Origin: Opitutales bacterium
GTDB taxonomy: Bacteria > Verrucomicrobiota > Verrucomicrobiia > Opitutales > UBA953
Direction of reading: 5' to 3'
Length of the DNA stretch: 45,120 bases
NCBI GenBank assembly: GCA_009691685.1
Contig: SIAU01000010.1
Location: 1 to 45,120 of the forward strand
This document shows positions 17,234 to 24,919 of this stretch, one piece after another. Below the pieces are notes generated by a model. That model did not search any database and had not been told where the DNA came from. It saw only the letters and a list, made by a program, of their open reading frames with translations. A program made the position numbers and the translations under genes. Numbering within the stretch: the first letter of the stretch is position 1; each line of letters begins with the position of its first letter.

Positions 17234-18071
17234 ATAACCGGTGAAGGTTTTTCAGACCCTTGACGGGGATGTCGTCTTTTCTGGCGACAATCGTTCGCCA
17301 AATAGCGGCCGCGCGCGCAATCACTTTAACATCGGGCGTAAAGGACTCGATAACCACATCACCACGATAGCCCACTTTTTTGAGAGCAGCGACGATGGGC
17401 TTCCAATCTAATGAGTCTTCCCCGGGGATCCCTCGATCCGTACCACAGGCATGAAAATGTCCCAAGTGCTTGCCGGCTTTAATAATCGCGGCGGCCTGAT
17501 TTTTTTCCTCAATATTCATATGAAAAGTATCGAGGTGTAATTTTACATATTTAGATCCCACGGCCTTAATCAATTTCAGGCCCTGGTCTACGGTATTGAG
17601 AAAGTCAGTTTCAAATCGGTTAAGAGGCTCGATGCATAATTCTATTTTTCGCTGCTCAGCATAACGGGCTAATCTTTTTAAATTTTTAACCACTAGTTTA
17701 AAATGATGCGCTTTAGTTTTTTCATCATGGGCACCCGTCAGCCCGACCACGGAGTAAATCGGTCCAATCACTCTTGGGGAATTTAAAGCGGCCGCTTGAT
17801 CAATGAGGGCCATCAAATAGACCATCGCCGTTTGTTGATCTTTAACGCTGCCCCGAAAATCTCGACCCGGACCCATCGCCGCACAAACCGCTCCAATCTG
17901 GATTCCCGCTGTCACCGCGGCGTTCTTTACAAAGGCGGGATTAATATGGTCAGGACTTTCAATCGCGATTTCGACGGTATCAAAACCCCATTTTTTGAAA
18001 CGTTTAAAGAGCTTCACTTCCTTATCGGTAAAAGGAGAAGTGTATAAGAATGTATTAATGCCGAATCGCAT
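17217..18071 (-). CDS. Sugar phosphate isomerase/epimerase (TIM barrel)
   Basis: I use ATG 18071 (MRFGINTFLYTSPF, the family-typical start), giving 284 residues; an upstream start at 18107 adds 12 unlikely residues. The protein resembles the AP-endonuclease-2/xylose-isomerase-like TIM barrel, in the D-psicose/tagatose 3-epimerase group. Metal-ligand candidates are Glu in IELCIEPLNRFETDF, Asp and His in KLHLDTFHMNIEE, His in GHFHACGTDRG and Glu near the end (DVVIESF). The substrate is probably a keto-sugar. It shares a transcript with the ThuA gene. Confidence 0.85.
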   Translation of the reverse strand: MRFGINTFLYTSPFTDKEVKLFKRFKKWGFDTVEIAIESPDHINPAFVKNAAVTAGIQIGAVCAAMGPGRDFRGSVKDQQTAMVYLMALIDQAAALNSPRVIGPIYSVVGLTGAHDEKTKAHHFKLVVKNLKRLARYAEQRKIELCIEPLNRFETDFLNTVDQGLKLIKAVGSKYVKLHLDTFHMNIEEKNQAAAIIKAGKHLGHFHACGTDRGIPGEDSLDWKPIVAALKKVGYRGDVVIESFTPDVKVIARAAAIWRTIVARKDDIPVKGLKNLHRLFGRTK

Positions 18072-18087
18072 GGGGTATGAGAGAGCG

Positions 18088-18115
18088 ACTCTATTTACCC
18101 ACACCAAGGGGTCAA
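18088..18115 (-). promoter_or_regulatory. Promoter candidate for the sugar-isomerase/ThuA pair
   Basis: On the minus strand TTGACC (18115-18110) and TAGAGT (18093-18088) are separated by 16 bases, with a leader of about 10 bases to ATG 18071. Confidence 0.45.
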
Positions 18116-18176
18116 GTTTTGGAATATTTTAAAAGTGTCGCTTCGCTTTTACTCACAATGTAATTTAGATGATGTT

Positions 18177-19226
18177 ATGGACAACCTCACCCACGCAGTC
18201 CTGGGACTTTCTGCTGGCGTCGTCGTTGCCCGCAAAGGCGGGTCTTTGTCAGCGGCTGCCGTCGCCGCATTTCTGGCTGCGGAAATTCCTGACATCGACG
18301 TGTTCATCCGCAGTGTTGACGATCCCCTAGCTTCCTTTCGGTGGCATCGACACTTCACCCACAGTTTTTCTTTCATGCCCATCTGGGCCGTGGTCTGTGC
18401 TGGATTTACCGCTTGGTTTTTTAAATGGATTAACAAACCAGGAATCAATTGGCGGGAGTTAATTATTCCAGCCTTGGCGGGTTCACTCACTCACCTACTC
18501 TGCGATGGTTGCACGAGTTATGGTACCATGCTGCTGTGGCCATTTAATGAAATACGTTATGCGTGGGATTGCTTACCAATTATCGATATTTTTGCGACGC
18601 TACCCTTATTAGTATTAACGATTATCGCCCTCGCCAAATCCTCCAAGAAAATCGCAGCCGTCGGTTTAATTTGGTTTTGTAGTTATGCTGGACTCGGCAT
18701 TTATCAGCATGCCCGCGCGGAAAAATCTCTGCGCGTTTGGTTGAACCAACAAAAAATTTCGCCGGAACGACTCGCGGTTAAACCAACCATTTCAAATCTT
18801 ATTCTGTGGCGCGGCGTTTGGTTGCACGAAGGTCAATGGCAAGTAGCCGCCGTCCGAGTAATGCCCTTTACTGACACCCTCATCGCCCCGGGAGAAAAGC
18901 GATTAGCTTGGACGCTAAGCAGTGTCGGCAATCCCCCTCCAGGCTCGGAAGGCGAAAAATTGATTACCGACTTCACGCGCTTCACGCAGGGTTGGAACGC
19001 CTACAGTATGGGAGAGTCCGGGATTTTAATCGGTGATATCCGGTTTGCGATGCTCCCCGATAGTACGCGCTCTCTTTGGTCGGTCTATTATGGTAAAAAA
19101 GATAAGTCCTATCCCGGATTAGATAGTGCTGATGTCGTTATGGACCGGAAGATCCAGGAAGCCGATTGGGCTCACCTGAAAGATCTTCTTCTAGGCGAAG
19201 ATAAAAATTATCAAAAAGTTAATTAA
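18177..19226 (+). CDS. YdjM-like metal-dependent hydrolase-type membrane protein
   Basis: Starting at ATG 18177 (MDNLTHAVLGLSAG) gives 349 residues; an in-frame upstream start at 18135 adds residues unlike the family. The N-terminal 200 residues form a multi-pass domain with NLTHA, PDIDVF and HRHFTHS, the His/Asp signature of the YdjM/LexA-binding inner-membrane hydrolase family (PF04307). Three or four membrane helices follow, then a soluble C-terminal domain of about 150 residues. YdjM in E. coli is SOS-regulated but its reaction is unknown. No SOS palindrome is seen here. The stop overlaps that of the convergent TonB-like gene by four bases. Confidence 0.82.
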   Translation: MDNLTHAVLGLSAGVVVARKGGSLSAAAVAAFLAAEIPDIDVFIRSVDDPLASFRWHRHFTHSFSFMPIWAVVCAGFTAWFFKWINKPGINWRELIIPALAGSLTHLLCDGCTSYGTMLLWPFNEIRYAWDCLPIIDIFATLPLLVLTIIALAKSSKKIAAVGLIWFCSYAGLGIYQHARAEKSLRVWLNQQKISPERLAVKPTISNLILWRGVWLHEGQWQVAAVRVMPFTDTLIAPGEKRLAWTLSSVGNPPPGSEGEKLITDFTRFTQGWNAYSMGESGILIGDIRFAMLPDSTRSLWSVYYGKKDKSYPGLDSADVVMDRKIQEADWAHLKDLLLGEDKNYQKVN

Positions 19227-19789
19227 CGTAACTCAAACCGATAAGTGGCGGTGGCCTCAGCACTGATGGGCTGGCGATCGCGTTCGGCTGGATTAAACTG
19301 CGATGAGCGCGCCGCCAACTCGGCCGCTTTATCTAAAACAGATGAGCCCGAGCTTTCTAAAATCTGGGTCGATTCTACTTTGCCCAGCGCTGAAATAAAA
19401 ACTTTTACGACCACTTTTCCTTGGCGGCCTTCACTCAATGCTTCCGTGGGATACTGAGGACTCTCCCGAACTAAAAAAACCGGAGCAGTGTAAGTAGATG
19501 ACGGGTGGCGCACCACGGGGACCACCGCTAAGTCTACGGGTAAACTTATTTTATTTTCTACTGAAGCAGAACTTGCCGAAGATAAATCCTGGGGAGACTT
19601 TGCAATAGAATTCGAATCTCTTGAAACGGGTTCGGGATTTATTTCATTAACCAATGAAACGGTCACGAAATTTTCTGGCGGCTTACGTTGATTACCGAAC
19701 ACGCCATGATCACTCACCACCAAGCCAGCCATCAGTGCAAGATGCGTTACCCCGACAATAATCCAAATGAAGCGATGACGCGTCGACAT
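19223..19789 (-). CDS. TonB-like protein
   Basis: This 188-residue protein has one N-terminal membrane helix (about 8-26) and a middle part rich in Ser and Pro. The C-terminus is a TonB domain: SPQYPTEALSEGRQGKVVVK, then VESTQILESSGSSVLDKAA and a final beta strand. TonB proteins pass proton-motive force from ExbB/ExbD to outer-membrane receptors. No exbB, exbD or TonB-dependent receptor is near, and the His after the membrane helix is not obvious. It may be an accessory TonB or a periplasmic linker. The Pro-rich rigid region is short. Confidence 0.78.
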   Translation of the reverse strand: MSTRHRFIWIIVGVTHLALMAGLVVSDHGVFGNQRKPPENFVTVSLVNEINPEPVSRDSNSIAKSPQDLSSASSASVENKISLPVDLAVVPVVRHPSSTYTAPVFLVRESPQYPTEALSEGRQGKVVVKVFISALGKVESTQILESSGSSVLDKAAELAARSSQFNPAERDRQPISAEATATYRFELR

Positions 19790-19842
19790 GCTCTAGGGTT
19801 AAAGCGACAAACGGCGTAAGTCAGCCCAGAACCTTGTCATTT

Positions 19843-20319
19843 TTAATCGGGAATGACATACCAGAGTAATCGCCAGCGACCGTAGGGGTGTCCATCCGTC
19901 GGCAAAGTTAATCTTTCGAGGGCCATCAATCCTGCCTTGCGAAAACGGACGCCCTCTTCGCCCGCCCGTAATCCCAATAACAAGCCCACCAACCCGGTGA
20001 GATGGGGATTATGACCAACCAAAAATCGGGGCTTCATCGTTTTAGACAACATGAGTGCGGTCCGACGGTAGTTATCGTCGGGCAAAATTCCCGATAATTT
20101 CTTAAGGGCGAGACGCTGGCCGGATTTTTTGAGTAACTGAGCGGTCTGCGACGCGCGCAAATAAGGACTATGCTCCACCACCAAAGTTTCTTTCAAAACC
20201 TTCTGGAGATACTTTACAGGCAATCCCCTCATTTGTTTATTTCCCTTCGGCGACAGTGGACGATCCGAATCGATCTCCCCAGGCTCGGCATGGGCATGTC
20301 TTAATAAAAATATTTTCAT
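19843..20319 (-). CDS. SixA-like phosphohistidine phosphatase
   Basis: A start at ATG 20319 gives MKIFLLRHAHAEPGE, a histidine-phosphatase motif (LRHAxA) at the very N-terminus, and 158 residues in all. The frame runs on upstream to 20652, but that part overlaps dacA and is not conserved. The second active-site His is in LVGHNPHLT and the catalytic acid region is HSPYLRASQTA. This matches the SixA family (histidine phosphatase superfamily), which dephosphorylates phospho-His on signalling proteins. HPr is encoded 8 kb away, but no functional link is shown. It is divergent from dacA. Confidence 0.85.
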   Translation of the reverse strand: MKIFLLRHAHAEPGEIDSDRPLSPKGNKQMRGLPVKYLQKVLKETLVVEHSPYLRASQTAQLLKKSGQRLALKKLSGILPDDNYRRTALMLSKTMKPRFLVGHNPHLTGLVGLLLGLRAGEEGVRFRKAGLMALERLTLPTDGHPYGRWRLLWYVIPD

Positions 20320-20377
20320 CAACAATTTATCAAGAATTGGTCTTGCCGAAAACTCCCGAGTCGCAAGCAATAAAACC

Positions 20378-21379
20378 GTGCACCGACTCCTTGTCACGAG
20401 CCTCCTGTTTTTTTGTTTTAATGCCGGACGGGCCGGTGAAGATAAATATTCGGAGGCCGGCGCCACCTTTGACGGCACCATCTGCGTAGATGCCGATACG
20501 GGGATGGTTTTATCCGAATCCACCGCCGATCGCCTAGGCCATCCAGCCAGTGTCACCAAATTAATGACGCTTCTTTTAATTTTAGAAGATGCCCGCGACC
20601 AGCAATTGAATCTCAATTCACTCGTTAAAATTAACCAAGAGGCTGCCCGCACGGGTGGCTCTCAGGTTTGGTTGGCCGCCGACGAAGAGTTTACCGTAAA
20701 AGATTTATTATATGCCTTAATGCTCCGTTCGGCCAACGATGCCGCCATTGCCCTAGCACTCACCCGCGCACCGACCGTCAAAGAATTCATCGAGCGAATG
20801 AATACTCGAGCTAAAGAATTGGGCATGGCGAACACTCGCTTCGTTTCTCCGCATGGTCTTACCTATGGAGCGGGACCCCATGACACCACCACCGCGCGTG
20901 ACTTAGCTAAACTCTGCGTCCAGTTAACCACCCTGAAAGACGCTTTTACTTTTAGCTCCTGCAAAGAATTTAATTTTCGTCCGGGATTGAAACCCACTCC
21001 GTTGACCAACCACAACCATCTGCTAAATTCCTATCCGGGGTGCGACGGATTTAAAACCGGTTGGACCGTCGCAGCCAACGCCTCGATCGCCACCACCGCA
21101 CGCAATAATAACCATCGCGTCATCGCCGTGGTACTCGGGTGCGATAGCCCCAGCGGCGCCAAAATAGCGCAACGCGTACGTGATCAGATTGCAGGTAAAC
21201 TCATGACCCAGGGATTCGACAAACTGGCGGTTTACGACGCTGAAAAAGCGAAGCTTCTCACCCTCACTCATCGCAATGCTCCCAAGAGTAAAGTAGCCAC
21301 TACACCACCCCCTAAAAAGACCGATTCAGAGGAAAAAACAGAGGAAAAAGGCTGGTTAGAGGGTTTATTTACGTTTTAA
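20378..21379 (+). CDS. dacA: D-alanyl-D-alanine carboxypeptidase (peptidase S11)
   Basis: This penicillin-binding enzyme trims the terminal D-Ala from peptidoglycan stem peptides in the periplasm. The 333 residues begin at GTG 20378 with a signal peptide (LLVTSLLFFCFNAGRAG). The three active-site motifs are SVTK (Ser58, Lys61), SAN (118-120) and KTG (226-228). The C-terminal PBP5-like beta domain and amphipathic anchor are missing. In their place is a Lys/Glu/Pro-rich tail ending in EEKGWLEGLFTF, which could still be a short membrane-associating helix. It lies upstream of recA. Confidence 0.92.
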   Translation: MHRLLVTSLLFFCFNAGRAGEDKYSEAGATFDGTICVDADTGMVLSESTADRLGHPASVTKLMTLLLILEDARDQQLNLNSLVKINQEAARTGGSQVWLAADEEFTVKDLLYALMLRSANDAAIALALTRAPTVKEFIERMNTRAKELGMANTRFVSPHGLTYGAGPHDTTTARDLAKLCVQLTTLKDAFTFSSCKEFNFRPGLKPTPLTNHNHLLNSYPGCDGFKTGWTVAANASIATTARNNNHRVIAVVLGCDSPSGAKIAQRVRDQIAGKLMTQGFDKLAVYDAEKAKLLTLTHRNAPKSKVATTPPPKKTDSEEKTEEKGWLEGLFTF

Positions 21380-21409
21380 CCCCAGATTTGCCTAGGTAAA
21401 ATAATATAG

Positions 21410-21423
21410 TGAACAAATGTTCA
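21410..21423 (+). promoter_or_regulatory. SOS-box (LexA operator) candidate upstream of recA
   Basis: TGAACAAATGTTCA is a 14-base inverted repeat (TGAAC, four bases, GTTCA) with one internal mismatch to perfect symmetry at most. It lies 56 bases before the recA ATG. Half-sites GAAC/GTTC resemble the Firmicutes LexA box. As I recall, the published Verrucomicrobia motif is TGTTC-N4-GAACA, in which the half-sites face the other way. Confidence 0.6.
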
Positions 21424-21478
21424 TTTTTACTTGCCATCCTCTAAAATAGTCTCACCGTACCCCAATCTAATTAACCCT

Positions 21479-22555
21479 ATGTCTACTACTAAGACCGACT
21501 CCACCGCCAAAGAAAAAGCGGCCGTTCAATCCTCAGAGCGCAAGACCCTCGATCTCGCCCTCTCAGCTATCAATAAACAGTACGGCGACGGCACCCTCAT
21601 GCGCATGGGCGACGCCACCAAGATGCAAGTATCAACGGTATCGACTGGCTCAGTAGCCATCGATCTCGCCCTCGGCGTAGGCGGACTGCCCCGCGGTCGT
21701 ATCATCGAAATCTTCGGGCCTGAGTCTTCTGGTAAAACCACCCTCTGTCTTTCCATCATCGCCGAAGTCCAACGTCAAGGTGGCAACGCCGTCTTCGTCG
21801 ACGTCGAACACGCTCTCGATCCACGTTACTCAAAAGTGGTCGGCGTCGATCTCGATAATCTTTTAGTGTCCCAGCCTGAATCCGGTGAAGACGCTCTTAA
21901 CATCGCCGAAACATTAATTCGTTCAGGCGCGGTGGATGTAATCGTCATCGACTCCGTCGCTGCCCTTGTTTCAAAACAAGAATTAGACGGTCAGATGGGC
22001 GATTCAACCATCGGCGTACAAGCCCGCATGATGAGCCAAGCGATGCGCCGCCTCACCGCCGCCATCAGCCGTACCAATTGCGTCGTGATTTTTACTAACC
22101 AAATTCGTGAAAAAATCGGCGTGATGTTCGGTAGCCCAGAAACCACTCCTGGTGGTCGTGCTCTTAAATTCTTCTCTTCCATTCGAATCGACATTCGTCG
22201 GATCGGACAAATCAAAGAACCTACCGGTAAAGTAATCGGCAATCGCACCAAAGTTAAAGTCGTTAAAAATAAAGTCGCTCCTCCATTCACCGAGTGTGAG
22301 TTCGACATCATGTATAACGAAGGCATCTCCCGCACGGGTTCTGTTTTAGATCTCGGTATCGAACACAAGATTCTCGAGAAGAAAGGCGCATGGATCGCTT
22401 ATAATGGTCAGCTCATCGGCCAAGGCCGCGAAGCTGCGAAAGACCACCTCGCTAAAAATCCCAAAGTTCTCGAAGAGTTACAAAAAATCATTCTCGAGAA
22501 AGTTCAGGTCGTTGGCGGGATGACCTTAGGTGCCAGCGAAAGTACCCCAGAGTAA
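21479..22555 (+). CDS. recA: Recombinase RecA
   Basis: RecA forms filaments on single-stranded DNA, drives strand exchange and triggers LexA self-cleavage. The ATG at 21479 gives a 358-residue protein. It shows Walker [11 protein letters not shown] (about 80-89), [11 protein letters not shown], the Walker B-like [12 protein letters not shown], loop L2 ([17 protein letters not shown], usually FGNPETTTGG) and the C-terminal domain. An upstream in-frame TTG at 21431 would add 16 unlikely residues. The palindrome at 21410-21423 suggests SOS control. A strong terminator follows the stop. Confidence 0.97.
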   Translation: MSTTKTDSTAKEKAAVQSSERKTLDLALSAINKQYGDGTLMRMGDATKMQVSTVSTGSVAIDLALGVGGLPRGRIIEIFGPESSGKTTLCLSIIAEVQRQGGNAVFVDVEHALDPRYSKVVGVDLDNLLVSQPESGEDALNIAETLIRSGAVDVIVIDSVAALVSKQELDGQMGDSTIGVQARMMSQAMRRLTAAISRTNCVVIFTNQIREKIGVMFGSPETTPGGRALKFFSSIRIDIRRIGQIKEPTGKVIGNRTKVKVVKNKVAPPFTECEFDIMYNEGISRTGSVLDLGIEHKILEKKGAWIAYNGQLIGQGREAAKDHLAKNPKVLEELQKIILEKVQVVGGMTLGASESTPE

Positions 22556-22580
22556 TTTATCGTTGTTGGCTGCCATAGCC

Positions 22581-22611
22581 CGGGCCGTACGCAAGTACGG
22601 CCCGTTTCATT
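22581..22611 (+). terminator. Rho-independent terminator after recA
   Basis: A 10-bp perfect stem (CGGGCCGTAC with GTACGGCCCG, loop GCAA) is followed by TTTCATTT, 25 bases downstream of the recA stop. Confidence 0.8.
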
Positions 22612-22640
22612 TAGTGTATTAGTCGACTTGCAATTTCTCA

Positions 22641-22776
22641 GGATTTGTGGACGTTAGTCCTCCCCTGCAGTGCTCGACACCCGCGGCAGCCTCCGTACCC
22701 TACGAACATAATATACGGGAGGTGTAACCCGACCGGCCTCGTCCGAGCCGTGGCAATGTACCGCCCACCTAAATCC
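22641..22776. ncRNA. Structured-RNA candidate between recA and radC
   Basis: The 220-base gap after the recA terminator has no plausible coding frame but folds as a rod. The closing helix is GGATTTGTGG (22641-22650) with CCAC plus AAATCC (22765-22768, 22771-22776). Then come an open internal loop, a 7-bp helix GCTCGAC (22672-22678) with GTC/CGAGC (22741-22748, one bulge), and an apical helix CCTCCGTA (22690-22697) with TACGGGAGG (22714-22722, one bulge). A closing stem, central bubble and apical arm is 6S-RNA-like topology. The class and strand are open; the pairing could also be chance. Confidence 0.35.
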
Positions 22777-22825
22777 AGGATCAACTGGAGCTCCAATCGG
22801 AATCGGCACAGGCGGGGGATCCTTT

Positions 22826-23506
22826 TTAAATCAGTCCAGCTTCACCAAAACTAAACCAGCCCTTCCCAATAGGGTCTGATTCCGGACGACCAATAATCAC
22901 GTGGTCGAGAAGTTCTACTCCAATCACCCTGCCCGCTTCCACCAGTTGCCGGGTGACCGCTCGGTCGGCCGAACTGGGTGACGGATCTCCACTCGGATGA
23001 TTATGCGCCACAATCGCAGCCGGGGCACCATAGCGCAAAGCCTGACGAAAGACTTCGCGTGGATGAAGCAATGAACTGGTCGCCGTGCCGGAACTGACTT
23101 CTTGAATCGTGATTAATCGGTTACGCCGATTTAGACATAGCACCCAACATTTTTCAACGGAGAGACTCGATGACAATGGCTCCAGCCTCGTCCAAACTTT
23201 TATCGGCGTATCTAATTTATCTCCAGGATCGTGATCGCGCTCACGAATGCGCCGAGCCAACTCCATGGCTGCGGCTAGTTCAGCGGCCTTCGCTGGACCC
23301 AGTCCATGCACGCGCTCGAAGTCCGATGTCTCCCATCGCGCCATTTCCGCCAAACTTCCCGCTTGTTCAATCAAGGCATGCGAAACCTGTTGAGCGGAGA
23401 AGCCACGCGAGCCTGCGCCGATTAATAATTCAAATAATTCCGCATCCATAAGTGCACGCGGACCCAGCCGGGTCAGTCTCTCACGCGGACGATCTTCGGA
23501 AATCAT
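22826..23506 (-). CDS. radC: RadC-family JAB/MPN protein
   Basis: The 226-residue protein has an N-terminal helix-hairpin-helix-like part (about 1-80: RERLTRLGPRALMDAELFEL, then VHGLGPAKAAELAAAMELARR). The C-terminal MPN domain keeps its metal-binding motif, HNHPSGDPSPSSAD near residue 165. RadC was linked to DNA repair but its true role is unclear; the JAB motif predicts a metal-dependent activity. The gene points toward recA with the structured gap between. A radC copy in a chromosomal setting like this is ordinary. Confidence 0.93.
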   Translation of the reverse strand: MISEDRPRERLTRLGPRALMDAELFELLIGAGSRGFSAQQVSHALIEQAGSLAEMARWETSDFERVHGLGPAKAAELAAAMELARRIRERDHDPGDKLDTPIKVWTRLEPLSSSLSVEKCWVLCLNRRNRLITIQEVSSGTATSSLLHPREVFRQALRYGAPAAIVAHNHPSGDPSPSSADRAVTRQLVEAGRVIGVELLDHVIIGRPESDPIGKGWFSFGEAGLI

Positions 23507-23560
23507 CGAGCGATTAAAAAACTTTGCCCGATTAAATCAATTGCACAAAGACCCTAGTGA

Positions 23561-24211
23561 TTACTTCTTAGCATGGTAACGTGCTAAAACCTTACCGTAG
23601 GCCGGCGTAAGACTTTCGAGTGAATCCACATTCATCCCCAGATCTTTAATCAAGCCATCACGTAGACCATAAATCCATCCATGGACTTGTAATTTTTGTC
23701 CACGTGCCCAGGCACCCTGAACAATACTCGTCTGACAAATATTTAAAGTCTGCTCAACCACGTTAAGCTCACACAGCGTATCTAGCTTAAGTGGCTCTAG
23801 AACGCTTTCCACGGCTAGAACGTGTTTATGGTGCACGTCGCGAATGTGACGTAACCAATTATCAATGAGTCCTAATTCCCGTCTCTCGAGGGCAGCTTGC
23901 ACCCCACCGCAGCCGTAGTGACCACAGACAATAATATGCTCAACCTTAAGAACTTCGACCGCGTATTGCACCACCGACAAACAGTTTAAGTCGGAATGCA
24001 CAACGACATTGGCGACATTACGGTGCACAAATAATTCACCAGGAAGTAGTCCGACAATTTCGTTGGCAGGAACACGACTATCAGAACAACCAATCCAAAG
24101 GTACCTCGGACTCTGCTGCTTAGAAAGAATTTCGAAAAACTCAGGCTGCTTGCGTCGAATTTCTTCTGACCAGTTTTTGTTTTGGATGAACAAATTTTTG
24201 ATTTCAGCCAT
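23561..24211 (-). CDS. can: Beta-class carbonic anhydrase
   Basis: The enzyme interconverts CO2 and bicarbonate in the cytoplasm. The 216-residue protein has all beta-class zinc ligands and the catalytic dyad: Cys42, Asp44 and Arg46 in GCSDSRVPANEIVGLLPGEL, and His98 and Cys101 in CGHYGCGG. Length and motif spacing match the E. coli Can type. The ATG at 24211 begins MAEIKNLFIQNKNW, family-typical. It appears to be a single-gene unit between radC and the low-complexity exported protein. Confidence 0.95.
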   Translation of the reverse strand: MAEIKNLFIQNKNWSEEIRRKQPEFFEILSKQQSPRYLWIGCSDSRVPANEIVGLLPGELFVHRNVANVVVHSDLNCLSVVQYAVEVLKVEHIIVCGHYGCGGVQAALERRELGLIDNWLRHIRDVHHKHVLAVESVLEPLKLDTLCELNVVEQTLNICQTSIVQGAWARGQKLQVHGWIYGLRDGLIKDLGMNVDSLESLTPAYGKVLARYHAKK

Positions 24212-24378
24212 AACAATGAATTGGTCTTAAAGGGGTCACCTGGCAAATAAATTTCCTTTTCGAACAAGGAGTGCCAATAGGAGGCCTAATAGGCCATTTC
24301 TCCATACCACGCAGGTTATTATTTGTTTTTGTCCAGACACCACGTGAAACCTCAGCTACACTTAGGTGTTATACTGTT

Positions 24379-24915
24379 ATGAACTTATTCGCCCTAACCT
24401 TCTTTATTGCCGCCGCCGCAACCGACCCAGCTGCGCCCACGACGCCGCCGACTAAAAAGAACCCTAAGAGTACCGCCACGATTGTCGCCGATCCCAAAGC
24501 TAATCCAGATACCGCGGCTGTTCCTAAATCAAAAAAAACTAAAGCGACCAACGAAACACCCGTCATGGCAGATGGGGCCGACCCGGCTTCCATTGTCGGC
24601 AATTCAATTGATGCCGCTACGCAGATTGCCAACGATGCCGCTAAAGCCGCCCTCGAAGAAATTGCTAAATTATCAGCCATCGGAACCGACACTGATAAAT
24701 CCACTTCCGCCGGATCAGTCATCAATGCACAAACCGTAGGCGCCGTGACCGACGGTGCGGTTGCGGTAGCCAAAGAAATTAAAAAGCCCAAAGCGAAGAA
24801 GCCGGCGGAAGATAATGGTACAACCGACGAACCAGCACCCAAGCCGGTTAAGAAATCTAAGGCTAATAATTCCGACGGTACCACTCCAACCGATAGTCCT
24901 GCTCCGAAAAACTAG
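24379..24915 (+). CDS. Low-complexity Ala/Lys/Pro/Thr-rich exported protein
   Basis: A start at ATG 24379 gives 178 residues with a short hydrophobic N-terminus (MNLFALTFFIAAAATDPAAP); the frame is open further upstream to 24271 but that part looks noncoding. The rest is disordered, with Pro/Thr/Lys stretches (for example PKAKKPAED and KPVKKSK) around one helical Ala-rich block (about 65-105). I recognise no family. It is convergent with ftsK, ending four bases before it. The frame is supported by the signal-like start and a sustained amino-acid bias, but nothing shows a function. Confidence 0.5.
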   Translation: MNLFALTFFIAAAATDPAAPTTPPTKKNPKSTATIVADPKANPDTAAVPKSKKTKATNETPVMADGADPASIVGNSIDAATQIANDAAKAALEEIAKLSAIGTDTDKSTSAGSVINAQTVGAVTDGAVAVAKEIKKPKAKKPAEDNGTTDEPAPKPVKKSKANNSDGTTPTDSPAPKN

Positions 24916-24919
24916 GCGG

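Noticed and set aside
16262-18071. ThuA and sugar isomerase as a trehalose-utilisation operon
   Set aside because: No trehalose transporter or hydrolase is present, and ThuA family members act on diverse sugars.
19843-20652. A 269-residue minus-strand protein
   Set aside because: The upstream third overlaps the dacA gene; the histidine-phosphatase motif shows the protein starts at ATG 20319.
22645-22854. Plus-strand 69-residue frame in the recA-radC gap
   Set aside because: The sequence is rich in rare patterns, has no homologue-like features, and the DNA pairs as RNA instead.
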